64,000 bases of DNA from Streptomyces sp. XY006 (lineage in GTDB: Bacteria; Actinomycetota; Actinomycetes; Streptomycetales; Streptomycetaceae), in contig NZ_NOKT01000008.1 in the NCBI RefSeq assembly GCF_002237655.1, positions 186,001 through 250,000 on the forward strand, in the 5' to 3' direction. Below are positions 30,417 to 39,172 of this stretch, one piece after another. Made by a program: the position numbers and the translations under genes. The notes beneath the pieces are model-generated. The model searched no databases and was not told the DNA's origin. It saw nothing but the letters and a program-made list of their open reading frames with translations. Each line of letters starts with the position of its first letter. Position 1 is the first letter of the stretch.

Positions 30417-31211
30417 CTACAGGGACGCGATGACCCGGTCCGCCAGGATGTAGACGTTCTCCTTGCCGCACTCGAACGTCAGCGTGTAGGCGCCGGAGAT
30501 GCCCGAGCCGCCCAGCAGGGTCGGGGTCTCGCCCGCGCGCAGCGCCGCGGCCAGACGCTCCGCCGTCTCCCGGTGGCCCGGGGTCATGCACAGGGTCGTG
30601 CCGTCGGCGAAGACGTAGACGTCCAGCGTGCCCAGGGGGCCCGGGCGGACGTCCGTGAGCTCGACGCGGGAGGCGGCCAGCTCCTCGAGGGTGGCCACCG
30701 TGCGCTCGTGGTCGCCCACGACCGGCGACGGGTTCGGCACGAAGTCCGGGTGGGAGGGGTGGCGGCGGCGGGCCGCGGCCAGCTCGGCGGACTCGGAGGG
30801 CGTGTCCCGCACGCTCGCCTCGTCGGAGTCCGCGCCGGACTCGGCGACCGGCTCCAGGCCCGCGAAATCGGCCTGCCGGGGCAGGAACAGGTCGGTGTCG
30901 GCCAGGCCCAGCAGCGAGGGCGCGTCCGAGGCGTCACGCGCCTCCTGGGCGGCCCAGAACGCCCGGGCCTCGGCGAGCTCGCGCTCCCGCTCCTCCGCCA
31001 GCGCCGCGGCCACGGCGGCCCGTATCTCGTCGGTGTCGGCGGTACGGGCGGCGGGCAGCAGGGCGCGGGTGGTGGCGGCGCGGTTCTCGGCCAGCGCGGT
31101 GTGCAGCGCCGCGACCTGCCGGCGCAGCTGCAGAACGGTGCGCAGGACGGCGACGCCCACGGCGCCCGTGGCGGCCGTGGTGACCAGCAACGCGATCGGC
31201 ATGGCGCTCAC
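30417..31211 (-). CDS. Membrane-anchored protein of unknown function
   Basis: The 264-residue protein has one N-terminal transmembrane helix (IALLVTTAATGAVGVAVL) followed by a coiled coil (TVLQLRRQVAALHTALAENR) and an acidic, probably disordered middle. The C-terminal domain (VYVFADGTTLCMTPGHRETAERLAAAL, then AYTLTFECGKENVYILADRVI) has alternating strands and helices and two Cys residues. I cannot name the family. GTG 31211 was chosen over ATG 31202 because GGGAG lies eight bases upstream of it. Confidence 0.75.
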   Translation of the reverse strand: MSAMPIALLVTTAATGAVGVAVLRTVLQLRRQVAALHTALAENRAATTRALLPAARTADTDEIRAAVAAALAEERERELAEARAFWAAQEARDASDAPSLLGLADTDLFLPRQADFAGLEPVAESGADSDEASVRDTPSESAELAAARRRHPSHPDFVPNPSPVVGDHERTVATLEELAASRVELTDVRPGPLGTLDVYVFADGTTLCMTPGHRETAERLAAALRAGETPTLLGGSGISGAYTLTFECGKENVYILADRVIASL

Positions 31212-31484
31212 TGACGTACTCCCGGTTCAAAGTCGACCCCCGACTTCCTACATCAGCTTGAAGGGCGGACTAACCAACTGTCAGTGCGTAACGTCACGAA
31301 CCGGACAGGGCTTCGGTCTCGGGGGAGGGGGTGAGGCTGCTGTGACCTGGGCTTCTGTCGAGGCAGAGGGAGATAGGTCACATCCTGGGGGAGATTGGAT
31401 CACAAAACGGCCCAGAACCCAGGGGTTTCCCGGGTTCTGGGCCATGACCTCACGGTCGGTGCTATGGCGGCTACGGTGCGGCGC
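31212..31484. other. Gap with inverted repeat and thiolase terminator
   Basis: An exact 8-bp inverted repeat, TGTGACCT (31341-31348) and AGGTCACA (31375-31382), is separated by 26 bp. The thiolase terminator lies further right. No gene is supported. Confidence 0.45.
31409..31443 (-). terminator. Terminator of the thiolase gene
   Basis: GGCCCAGAACCC (31409-31420) pairs with GGGTTCTGGGCC (31432-31443). On the minus strand it is followed by GTTTTGTG, a short U-tract. Confidence 0.8.
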
Positions 31485-32702
31485 TCAGCTGAGGCGCTCG
31501 ATGACCATGGCCATGCCCTGGCCGCCGCCGACGCACATCGTCTCCAGGCCGAACTGCTTGTCGTGGAACTGGAGCGAGTTGATGAGCGTGGTGGTGATGC
31601 GGGCGCCGGTCATGCCGAAGGGGTGGCCGACGGCGATGGCGCCGCCGTTGACGTTCAGCTTCTCCAGCGGGATGTTCAGGTCGCGGTAGGAGGGGATCAC
31701 CTGGGCGGCGAACGCCTCGTTGATCTCCACCAGGTCGATGTCGTCGATGGTCAGCCCGGCCCGCCCCAGGGCCTGCTTGCTCGCCTCCACCGGGCCGAGG
31801 CCCATGATCTCGGGGGACAGGCCGGAGACGCCGGTCGAGACGATCCGGGCGAGCGGGGTGAGACCGAGCTCGCGGGCCTTGGTGTCGGACATGATCACCA
31901 GTGCGGCGGCGCCGTCGTTCAGCGGGCAGCAGTTGGCGGCGGTGACCATGCCGTCGGGGCGGAAGACCGGCTTCAGGCCCTGCACGCCCTCCAGGGTGAC
32001 GCCGGCGCGGGGGCCGTCGTCCTTGCTGACGACCGTGCCGTCGGGCAGGGTCACCGGGGTGATCTCGCGCTCCCAGAAGCCGTTCTTGATGGCCTCCTCG
32101 GCGAGGTTCTGCGAGCGGACGCCGAACTCGTCCATGTCCTGGCGGGTGACGCCCTTGGCGCGGGCCAGGTTCTCGGCGGTCTGGCCCATCGCGATGTACG
32201 GGTCGGGCAGCAGGCCGTCCTCGCGCGGGTCGTGCCAGGTGGAGCCCTCGGACTGGGCGGTCTCGGCGGTGCGGGCCTCGGCCTCGGCGAAGAGCGGGTT
32301 GTGCGTGCCGGGCATGTCCGAGCTGCCGTAGGCGTACCGGGAGACGGTCTCGACGCCGGCCGAGATGAAGACGTCGCCCTCGCCCGCCTTGATGGCGTGC
32401 AGGGCCATGCGGGAGGTCTGCAGGGAGGACGAGCAGTACCGGGTGACGGTGCAGCCCGGCAGGTGGTCCATGCCCATCTGCACCGCGACGATGCGGCCGA
32501 GGTTGTGGCCCTGCTCGCCGCCGGGCAGGCCGCAGCCCAGCATCAGGTCGTCGATGTCCTTCGGGTCCAGCTCGGGGACCTTGGCCAGGGCGGCCTGGAC
32601 GATCGTGGCGGCGAGGTCGTCCGGGCGGAGGTCCTTGAGGGAGCCCTTGACGGCGCGGCCGATGGGGGAGCGGGCGGCTGAGACGATCACGGCTTCGGGC
32701 AT
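31485..32702 (-). CDS. Acetyl-CoA C-acetyltransferase (thiolase)
   Basis: The 405-residue product has the thiolase active sites: the nucleophilic Cys in TRYCSSSLQT near residue 90, NGGAIAVGHPFGMTGAR with the catalytic His, and the second Cys in CVGGGQGMAM at the end. It would act in beta-oxidation or in making acetoacetyl-CoA; no other fatty-acid gene is adjacent. I placed the start at ATG 32702, which has GGAG five bases upstream, rather than at GTG 32705, where the spacing would be two. An AAGCGCTT palindrome lies about 110 bp upstream. Confidence 0.93.
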   Translation of the reverse strand: MPEAVIVSAARSPIGRAVKGSLKDLRPDDLAATIVQAALAKVPELDPKDIDDLMLGCGLPGGEQGHNLGRIVAVQMGMDHLPGCTVTRYCSSSLQTSRMALHAIKAGEGDVFISAGVETVSRYAYGSSDMPGTHNPLFAEAEARTAETAQSEGSTWHDPREDGLLPDPYIAMGQTAENLARAKGVTRQDMDEFGVRSQNLAEEAIKNGFWEREITPVTLPDGTVVSKDDGPRAGVTLEGVQGLKPVFRPDGMVTAANCCPLNDGAAALVIMSDTKARELGLTPLARIVSTGVSGLSPEIMGLGPVEASKQALGRAGLTIDDIDLVEINEAFAAQVIPSYRDLNIPLEKLNVNGGAIAVGHPFGMTGARITTTLINSLQFHDKQFGLETMCVGGGQGMAMVIERLS

Positions 32703-32810
32703 CACGGCTCCATTGACGTACCGGGTGGTCTGGCGGGGCTGACTGGGAAGTTACCCGTACGTATGGGCTGGGTCACGGGTGTCGCGGTGTGACCCTGGCC
32801 GCAGTTTTCT

Positions 32811-32822
32811 AAGCGCTTGCTT
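32811..32822. promoter_or_regulatory. AAGCGCTTGCTT element upstream of the thiolase
   Basis: The 8-bp palindrome AAGCGCTT sits within TAAGCGCTTGCTT. From memory, similar GCGCTTGCT-type sites precede acyl-CoA dehydrogenase genes in actinobacteria and bind TetR-family repressors. The link to the thiolase is positional only. Confidence 0.35.
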
Positions 32823-32844
32823 TGTCGGGATGCCCGCCCGTGCG

Positions 32845-33873
32845 TCAGACCGAGGGCGTCGCGGGTGCCGGTTCCTGCTCGGGCACCCGGCGGCGGCGCC
32901 GGCGCTTCAGCAGGGCCCATGGGCCCCGCGGCCCGGTCGGCAGCGCCGCCGCGACCTCCGTACCGGCCTCCGAGGCCGCCTCCGCGGCCGCCCGCGCCAC
33001 CGGCAGGAAGCCCTCGCGGCGGGAGGCGTCCGGGCGCTCCTCCTCGGCCGGCCAGAGCCCGAGCGCGGCGCAGACGGTCGGCAGCACCGCCATCGCCGCC
33101 GTCGCGTAGCCCTCGGCGGACGGGTGGTAGTTGTCCGGGCCGAACAGCTCACGGGGGTTCGCCGCGAACTCGGGACCCAGCAGGTCGCCCAGGGACACGG
33201 TGCGGCCGCCCTGCTCGACCACTCCGATCGTCTGGGCGGCTGCCAGCTGGCGGGAGGCCCGTCTGGCCAGCCAGCGCAGCGGCTGCCGGACCGGCTCGAT
33301 GGTGCCCAGGTCGGGGCAGGTGCCCACCACGACCTCCGCACCGGCCGTGCGCAGCCGGCGTACCGCCGAGGCCAGGCAGCGGACCGAGCGGGTGGCGGGC
33401 ATGCGGTGGGTGACGTCGTTGGCGCCGACCATGATCACGCAGATGTCGGGCACCGGGCCGGGTCCGGCCAGCACCAGGGCCACCTGGCGGTCCAGGTCGT
33501 CGGAGCGGGCCCCCGGCAGCGCCACCGTGCGCAGCTCCACCGGGCGCTCCGCCAGCGCCGCGACCCCCGAGGCGAGCAGCGCCCCCGGCGTCTGCCCGGC
33601 CCGGTGCACGCCCTGGCCGGCGGCCGTGGAGTCACCCAGCATGGTCAGCCGCAGCGGCGGGAGCTCGGAGGAGACGGCGTACGTCCGGCCGTACAGCCCG
33701 TCCGCGTTCGGCACGTGCCCCGACGTGCCGTTGCCCACGCGGCGCCGGGCCAGCTGCACCTCCGCCAGCACCAGCCCCACGGTGGCCGCCCCGGCCAGCC
33801 CGATCCCGCCGCCGCCGTACGCGGCGCCGGCCGCGATCCGCCGGGCCGCCCTCGCCCTCGACATGTTCGGCAT
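32845..33873 (-). CDS. Membrane-anchored SGNH-family hydrolase
   Basis: The 342-residue protein has an N-terminal hydrophobic anchor (AAYGGGGIGLAGAATVGLVLA). A GDSL/SGNH esterase domain follows. Block I is LTMLGDSTAAGQG with the nucleophilic Ser, block II has the Gly in PGARSDDL, block III is GANDV with the Asn, and block V is GPDNYHPSAEGYA with the Asp-His pair. The C-terminus is Arg-rich (LLKRRRRRRVPE). It is probably an extracellular lipase or esterase. The start at 33873 was chosen because GGAGG lies 12 bases upstream and the longer frame overlaps the neighbouring promoter region; ATG 33864 is an alternative. Confidence 0.87.
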   Translation of the reverse strand: MPNMSRARAARRIAAGAAYGGGGIGLAGAATVGLVLAEVQLARRRVGNGTSGHVPNADGLYGRTYAVSSELPPLRLTMLGDSTAAGQGVHRAGQTPGALLASGVAALAERPVELRTVALPGARSDDLDRQVALVLAGPGPVPDICVIMVGANDVTHRMPATRSVRCLASAVRRLRTAGAEVVVGTCPDLGTIEPVRQPLRWLARRASRQLAAAQTIGVVEQGGRTVSLGDLLGPEFAANPRELFGPDNYHPSAEGYATAAMAVLPTVCAALGLWPAEEERPDASRREGFLPVARAAAEAASEAGTEVAAALPTGPRGPWALLKRRRRRRVPEQEPAPATPSV

Positions 33874-34032
33874 GCGTCGCCGCCACCTCCTCGAACCCCT
33901 ACACCCAGTGCTTGCCCCGTACAGGGGGTCGCCGAATCTCAACGGGGAGTGAACGACCGTCACGGGCGACGGCGAAGTCATAGGCTGGCGGCACCACTAC
34001 GACCGAATCTTTTGCGGCATCCGGAGACAACG

Positions 34033-35421
34033 GTGCAATTTCACGACTCGATGATCAGTCTCGTCGGCAACACCCCGCTGGTGAGGCTCAACAGCGTGAC
34101 CAAGGGCATCAGGGCCACCGTCCTGGCCAAGGTGGAGTACTTCAACCCCGGCGGTTCGGTGAAGGACCGCATCGCCCTGCGCATGATCGAGGCGGCGGAG
34201 GAGAGCGGCGCGCTCAAGCCCGGCGGCACGATCGTCGAGCCGACCAGCGGCAACACCGGCGTCGGGCTCGCCATCGTGGCCCAGCAGAAGGGGTACAAGT
34301 GCATCTTCGTGTGCCCCGACAAGGTGAGCACCGACAAGATCAACGTGCTGCGCGCGTACGGCGCCGAGGTCGTGGTGTGCCCCACCGCGGTGGACCCCGA
34401 GCACCCGGACTCCTACTACAACGTCTCCGACCGGCTGGTCCGTGAGACGCCCGGCGCCTGGAAGCCCGACCAGTACTCCAACCCGAACAACCCGCTCTCC
34501 CACTACCACTCCACCGGCCCCGAGCTGTGGGAGCAGACGGAGGGGCGGATCACGCACTTCGTCGCGGGCGTCGGCACCGGCGGCACCATCTCCGGTACCG
34601 GCCGCTACCTCAAGGAGGCCAGCGACGGCAAGGTGAAGGTCATCGGCGCCGACCCGGAGGGCTCGGTCTACTCCGGCGGCTCCGGCCGGCCGTACCTCGT
34701 CGAGGGCGTCGGCGAGGACTTCTGGCCCACCGCCTACGACCGCACCGTCGCCGACGAGATCGTCGCCGTGTCCGACAAGGACTCCTTCCAGATGACCCGC
34801 CGCCTTGCCAAGGAGGAGGGCCTGTTGGTCGGCGGCTCCTGCGGCATGGCGGTCGTCGCCGCGCTGGAGGTCGCCGCTCGGCTCGGCGAGGACGACGTCG
34901 TGGTGGTGCTGCTGCCGGACAGCGGCCGCGGCTACCTCAGCAAGATCTTCAACGACGAGTGGATGGCCGACTACGGCTTCCTGGAGGACACCGGCCCGAG
35001 CGCCCGCGTCGGCGACGTCCTGGCCGACAAGGAGGGCGACCGCATGCCCTCCCTCGTCCACATGCACCCGGAGGAGACGGTCGGTCAGGCCATCGACGTG
35101 CTGCGCGAGTACGGCGTCTCGCAGATGCCCGTCGTCAAGCCGGGCGCCGGGCACCCGGACGTGATGGCCGCCGAGGTCGTCGGGTCCGTGGTCGAACGCG
35201 AGCTGCTGGACGCGCTGTTCAGCAAGAACGCCTCACTGGACGACCCGCTGGAGAAGCACATGTCGGCGCCGCTGCCGCAGGTCGGCTCCGGCGAGCCGGT
35301 CGCGGACCTGATGGCCGTGCTGGGCAAGGCGGACGCGGCGATCGTCCTGGTCGAGGGCAAGCCCACCGGCGTGGTCAGCCGGCAGGACCTGCTGTCGTTC
35401 CTCGCCCGCGGCGGGAAGTGA
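34033..35421 (+). CDS. Cystathionine beta-synthase
   Basis: The 462-residue enzyme condenses serine with homocysteine to cystathionine in reverse transsulfuration. The PLP domain has NPGGSVKDR, whose Lys binds PLP, then EPTSGNTGVGLA for the substrate carboxylate and GVGTGGTISGTGRYLK for the PLP phosphate. The C-terminal third carries two CBS repeats (HMHPEETVGQAIDVLREYGV; VADLMAVLGKADAAIVL) that sense nucleotides or SAM in this family. The N-terminal haem domain of the human enzyme is absent. GTG 34033 has GGAG seven bases upstream. A possible -10, TAGGCT, lies near 33979. Confidence 0.93.
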   Translation: MQFHDSMISLVGNTPLVRLNSVTKGIRATVLAKVEYFNPGGSVKDRIALRMIEAAEESGALKPGGTIVEPTSGNTGVGLAIVAQQKGYKCIFVCPDKVSTDKINVLRAYGAEVVVCPTAVDPEHPDSYYNVSDRLVRETPGAWKPDQYSNPNNPLSHYHSTGPELWEQTEGRITHFVAGVGTGGTISGTGRYLKEASDGKVKVIGADPEGSVYSGGSGRPYLVEGVGEDFWPTAYDRTVADEIVAVSDKDSFQMTRRLAKEEGLLVGGSCGMAVVAALEVAARLGEDDVVVVLLPDSGRGYLSKIFNDEWMADYGFLEDTGPSARVGDVLADKEGDRMPSLVHMHPEETVGQAIDVLREYGVSQMPVVKPGAGHPDVMAAEVVGSVVERELLDALFSKNASLDDPLEKHMSAPLPQVGSGEPVADLMAVLGKADAAIVLVEGKPTGVVSRQDLLSFLARGGK

Positions 35422-35794
35422 CGGCGAACGCCGGGTGAACGGCCCGCGTACCGGGTGAACCCGTGACGTCCGCGATCTTCGCGGACTTCGCGGAAGTGGT
35501 ACGAGGGCGTCACGTTCGCGCAGCACCCGCTTAACACGGGTCCTGCACATTGGTGGATGTCGGCAAGGGCGGGAGCGGCTCCCCGCCCCCGCCGGCGCCG
35601 TAGGCGTCACGGACCTCCGGAGCGGCTCCCGGACCTCCACCGACGCCACGGACGCGGGGGCCCGGCCCTGACCAGGTCCGCGTCCTTCGCGGGGACCGCC
35701 GTCGTCCCGCCCCTCGTTCACGGGGGTGCGGCGGTCCCCGCGCATCTCCTCACCGCGCATCTCCTCACCGGCGGCCCGTCCGGCCCGCCCGGTG
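35422..35794. other. 373-bp gap with a long inverted repeat and no gene
   Basis: The gap lies between convergent genes. GGACCGCCG near 35694 pairs with CGGCGGTCC near 35731, which may act as a terminator. CGCATCTCCTCACCG occurs twice in tandem near 35740-35770. I see no supported reading frame. Confidence 0.45.
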
Positions 35795-36688
35795 TCATGC
35801 CGAGTGGCTCGTCGCCCAACTCCCCAGCAGCGCCAGGCGTTCCGCCGTCTCCGAACCCGGTTCCGGGGCGTAGGCCACGATCGTCTGGTCCGGGGCCGAC
35901 GGGACGGTGAGCGTCTCGTACGGCAGGGTCAGCAGGCCCGCGACCGGGTGCCGCAGCCGCTTCACGCCGTGGTCGCAGGGTTTGACCAGATGGTCGGCCC
36001 ACAGCCGGCGGAAGTCCTCGCTGGCGCGGGTCAGTTCCCCGACGAGCTCCCCCAGGGCGGCGTCGCCCGGATGGTGGCCCGCCTGCAGCCGGAGGTGGGC
36101 GACCGTCTGCTCGGCGATCGCGGTCCAGTCCGGGTAGAGGTCGCGGGAGGCCGGGTCGAGGAAGGTCCGGCGGGGCAGGCTGCGCTCCTCGGGGCCGGTG
36201 CCGTCGAAGCCGAGCACGGCGTCCGCGAGGGCGTTCCAGGCGAGGACGGTCATCCGGTGGTCCAGCACGTAGGCCGGGTTGCGGTCCAAGCCGTCCAGGA
36301 TCAGCCGGACGCCCGGGCGCACTCCCGGTCCGGCCGGTCCGCCGGCGGCCTGGCGCACTCCCGGTCCGGTCGGTCCGCCGGCGGCCTGCCGCCGGGGCCG
36401 GGCCACCGCCCGCAGGTACTCACGCTCGGCCCCGTCCAGCCGCAACACCCGCGCGATCGCGTCCAGCACGGCGTCCGAGACGCCCCCGGACCTGGTCCGG
36501 GAGGGGCCGCCGGGTCCCCTGCCCTGTTCCAGGCGCACGTAGTAGTCCACGCTGACCCCCGCCAGCTGTGCCACCTCCTCGCGGCGCAGCCCCGGGACGC
36601 GGCGCCGGCCGTAGGAGGGCAGCCCCACCTCCTCCGGGCGGATCCGGGCACGGCGCGAGCGCAGGAAGTCTCCCAGTTCTCCGTCCAT
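35795..36688 (-). CDS. XRE-family regulator with MmyB-like ligand domain
   Basis: The 297-residue product has an N-terminal helix-turn-helix (SYGRRRVPGLRREEVAQLAG, then VSVDYYVRLEQGRG). A C-terminal MmyB-like PAS-type domain follows (NPAYVLDHRMTVLAWNALAD, then PDQTIVAYAPEPGSETAERL). Such regulators often control a divergent oxidoreductase gene and bind a small ligand. It faces the SDR gene across a 143-bp gap, which fits that pattern. The protein contains a 12-residue in-frame duplication, described separately. The start is the ATG whose product begins MDGELGDFLRSRR; the upstream frame overlaps the shared promoter region. Confidence 0.9.
   Translation of the reverse strand: MDGELGDFLRSRRARIRPEEVGLPSYGRRRVPGLRREEVAQLAGVSVDYYVRLEQGRGPGGPSRTRSGGVSDAVLDAIARVLRLDGAEREYLRAVARPRRQAAGGPTGPGVRQAAGGPAGPGVRPGVRLILDGLDRNPAYVLDHRMTVLAWNALADAVLGFDGTGPEERSLPRRTFLDPASRDLYPDWTAIAEQTVAHLRLQAGHHPGDAALGELVGELTRASEDFRRLWADHLVKPCDHGVKRLRHPVAGLLTLPYETLTVPSAPDQTIVAYAPEPGSETAERLALLGSWATSHSA
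36317..36388. repeat. 36-bp in-frame tandem duplication inside the XRE gene
   Basis: Units 36317-36352 and 36353-36388 differ at one base. They encode two copies of a Gly/Pro-rich 12-residue linker (GGPTGPGVRQAA and GGPAGPGVR...). They lengthen the hinge between the DNA-binding and ligand domains without changing frame. Confidence 0.9.
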
Positions 36689-36831
36689 GCCTTCGAGCGT
36701 AGGCGGCCCGGGCCCGGCGAGCCTGGTACTGCCGGTCCCAGGAAAACCGTCGCCCTGGGTACGGCGGCCGCGGGCGCCGAGGGTGGTGGACGAAGCCGGG
36801 GAGACGCCCCGGCCCACCGAGGAGAGATCCC

Positions 36832-37593
36832 ATGGCGTACGAGAACCTGGCCGGCCGCACCGCCGTCGTCACCGGAGCCGCGAGCGGCATCGGCGAGGCC
36901 GTCGCGGTGCTGCTGGCCGCCGAGGGCGCGCGGGTGGCGCTGCTGGCCCGGCGCGAGGAACGGCTGGCCGCACTCGCCGGGAAGATCCGGGCCGACGGCG
37001 GACAGGCCCTGGCCGTCGCCGCCGACGTCACCGACGAGACGTCCGTCGCCGACGCGGTGGACCGGATCCACGCCGAGTACGGTCCCGTCGACCTGGTCGT
37101 GAACGCCGCCGGCGTGATGCTGCCGCACCCGGTGGAGGACCGGCGCGCGGACGAGTGGCAGCGGATGCTCGACACCAACGTCGCCGGGGTGCTGCGGATC
37201 ACCGGTGCCTTCACCGCCGACCTGGTGGGTGCCGCGGAGGCCGGCCGCAGCGCCGACCTGGTGAACATCTCGTCGATCGCCGCGCACATGAGCTTCCCGA
37301 ACTACGCGGTGTACGGCGCGACCAAGGCGGCCGTCACGTATCTGTCGGAGGCGCTGCGCGGGGAGTTCGGGCCGAGGGACGTCCGGGTCACCAACATCGA
37401 GCCGGGGTTCGTCGAGAGCGAGCTGCGCACGCACATCTCCGACGCGGAGCTGTCCCGGCAGGTGGAGGGCATGCTGGACGCGGTGGGCGCGCTGTCCGCC
37501 GAGGAGCTGGCCGACCTGGTCGCCTACGCGACGAGCCGGCCGCGCCGGGTCAACCTGCGGCAGATCGTGGCCCTGCCGACACGGCAGGCCTGA
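36832..37593 (+). CDS. Short-chain dehydrogenase/reductase
   Basis: The 253-residue classical SDR has the cofactor motif TGAASGIGEA, NAAGV for adenine-ring support, the catalytic Ser in VNISSIAAH and the YGATK Tyr-Lys pair. Arg residues after the second strand (ARREERL) favour NADP(H). The product is a soluble oxidoreductase of unknown substrate. The ATG follows GGAGAG. The divergent XRE/MmyB-like regulator is the probable local controller. The 3' end lies 14 bp from the end of the convergent membrane-protein gene. Confidence 0.92.
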   Translation: MAYENLAGRTAVVTGAASGIGEAVAVLLAAEGARVALLARREERLAALAGKIRADGGQALAVAADVTDETSVADAVDRIHAEYGPVDLVVNAAGVMLPHPVEDRRADEWQRMLDTNVAGVLRITGAFTADLVGAAEAGRSADLVNISSIAAHMSFPNYAVYGATKAAVTYLSEALRGEFGPRDVRVTNIEPGFVESELRTHISDAELSRQVEGMLDAVGALSAEELADLVAYATSRPRRVNLRQIVALPTRQA

Positions 37594-37607
37594 CCGCCGG
37601 GGCGTCC

Positions 37608-38042
37608 TCAGTCCTCCCAGTCGCTCTCCTGGGAGGACTTGCGGCGGCGTCCGAACAGGTTCGGGTTGGTGCGGGCGGCCTGCACGAGGTTGACGCCGAC
37701 GATGCCCGCCCAGGCGACGAGCAGACCGGGCAGCCGGGCCACGCCCCCGCCGATCGCGGACAGCGGCACCGCGAGGACGAGGGAGACGATCCCGAAGCCG
37801 AAGCGCTCGCCCCAGGAGTCCGTGGCCCTCGGCGTCCGGGAGTCCCGGGCCGTCTGCATCTGCTGCTCGGCGAGCTGCCGGCGCACCCGGCGCTCGACCG
37901 CGCCGTCGATCCGCTGGTCGACCTTCTCCAGGAACGATTCGACCAGCGCCGGCTCGTACTCCTCGCCCAGCTCCCTGCGGGCGTGCAGCGTGGCGTCGAG
38001 TTCCTTCTTCAGCTCGGTGTCCCGCGCGTCCATTCCGCTCAT
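37608..38042 (-). CDS. Small membrane protein of unknown function
   Basis: The 144-residue product has a charged, coiled-coil-like first half (LKKELDATLHARRELGEEYE, then DQRIDGAVERRVRRQLAEQQ). Two close hydrophobic segments at about 90-125 follow (FGIVSLVLAVPLSAIGGGVA; LVAWAGIVGVNLVQAA), and the tail is basic (FGRRRKSSQESDWED). The middle resembles actinobacterial membrane proteins without assigned function. Start ATG 38042 lies 7 nt after a TACCGT -10 box, so the transcript is probably leaderless; ATG 38033 is the alternative. Confidence 0.78.
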   Translation of the reverse strand: MSGMDARDTELKKELDATLHARRELGEEYEPALVESFLEKVDQRIDGAVERRVRRQLAEQQMQTARDSRTPRATDSWGERFGFGIVSLVLAVPLSAIGGGVARLPGLLVAWAGIVGVNLVQAARTNPNLFGRRRKSSQESDWED

Positions 38043-38049
38043 GCCGTCC

Positions 38050-38055
38050 ACGGTA
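38050..38055 (-). promoter_or_regulatory. Leaderless-type -10 box
   Basis: On the minus strand TACCGT ends 7 nt before ATG 38042. No -35 or ribosome-binding site is evident. Confidence 0.45.
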
Positions 38056-38224
38056 GGCAGCGGGGAGGGCGGCCGCACTGGGGTTAGCCCCCCTGTCGGA
38101 GCGGTGGGCTGCCGAGGCGGGACCGGCCCGCCCCCGCCGAGGTCCGCGCGCCTGCCGCCGCTTGCCGGTCTGCATATGCTCATGCAGAATCCTCAGCTAC
38201 TGAATAGGCGAGGGGGAGCACGCC

Positions 38225-39067
38225 ATGAGCGCGACCGACAGCCCTGCCGCGCGGCTGCAGGCGCTCTTCGAGGGCCACCGGCTGACGCCCACCCAGCGGC
38301 GCATCGCGCACAGCATGGTGCGCCGCGCCGCCGACGTGCCGTTCCTGTCGAGCGTGGAGCTCGCCGAGCTGGCCGGCGTCAGCCAGCCCTCCGTGACGCG
38401 CTTCGCCGTCGCCCTCGGCTTCGACGGCTACCCCGCCCTGCGCCGCCACCTGCGCGAGGTCGCCCCCGCGGAACCGGCGGGGGAGGCCGCGTCGGCCAAC
38501 GAGTACCAGCAGGCCGTCGAGGCCGAGATCGAGAACCTGCGGCACCTGGCGGAGGCGCTCGCCGACCCCACTCCCGTGCGGCGCGCCGGGCGCCTGCTCG
38601 CGGCCTCCCGCCCGCTGCCCGTCCTCGGACTGCGGGCGGCGGCCGCCCAGGCTCACGGCTTCGCCTACTTCGCCGCCAAGGTCCACCCCGACGTACGGCT
38701 CCTCAACGAGGGCGGCACGGTCCTCGCCGACCGCATCGACTCCGCCGTCCGCGCCGGTGCCTCCGCCCTGCTGTGCTTCGCGCTGCCCCGGCACCCCCGC
38801 GAGGTCGTCGACACCCTCGCCTACGCCCGGGAGTGCGGCCTGACCGTCGTCACGGTCGCCGACTCCGCCTTCGCCCCCGTCGCCAAGGTGTCCGACCTGC
38901 TCGTCCCCGCCGCCGTCGGCACCGGCCTGGCCTTCGACACGGCCTGCGCCCCGATGCTGCTCGGCCGGGTGCTGCTGGAGGCCATGTGCGACGACCTGCC
39001 CGAGGCCCAGGCCCGGCTGGAGGAGTTCGACGCCAAGGCGGCGGCCCGGGGCCTGTTCGTCGACTGA
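38225..39067 (+). CDS. RpiR/MurR-family transcriptional regulator
   Basis: The 280-residue protein has an N-terminal RpiR helix-turn-helix (VELAELAGVSQPSVTRFAVALGFDGYP) and a C-terminal SIS sugar/small-ligand domain (PLPVLGLRAAAAQAHGFAYF, then AGASALLCFALPRHPREVVD). RpiR-type proteins regulate sugar-phosphate genes and, in some bacteria, hut genes. The hut operon begins about 2.3 kb away, so a role there is possible. The ATG follows GAGGGGGAG. TGCAT-N6-ATGCA near 38171-38187 and TGAATAG near 38203 in its promoter may be binding sites. Confidence 0.9.
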   Translation: MSATDSPAARLQALFEGHRLTPTQRRIAHSMVRRAADVPFLSSVELAELAGVSQPSVTRFAVALGFDGYPALRRHLREVAPAEPAGEAASANEYQQAVEAEIENLRHLAEALADPTPVRRAGRLLAASRPLPVLGLRAAAAQAHGFAYFAAKVHPDVRLLNEGGTVLADRIDSAVRAGASALLCFALPRHPREVVDTLAYARECGLTVVTVADSAFAPVAKVSDLLVPAAVGTGLAFDTACAPMLLGRVLLEAMCDDLPEAQARLEEFDAKAAARGLFVD

Positions 39068-39172
39068 CGGCACCGGCTCGCGCTTCTCATCCTCGTCTCA
39101 CGTTGCGTCGCTAACCTGCGTCTCCTACAACACTCTTCGGACGCTTCGGGTACCGGACGGAGGCTGATCGAC

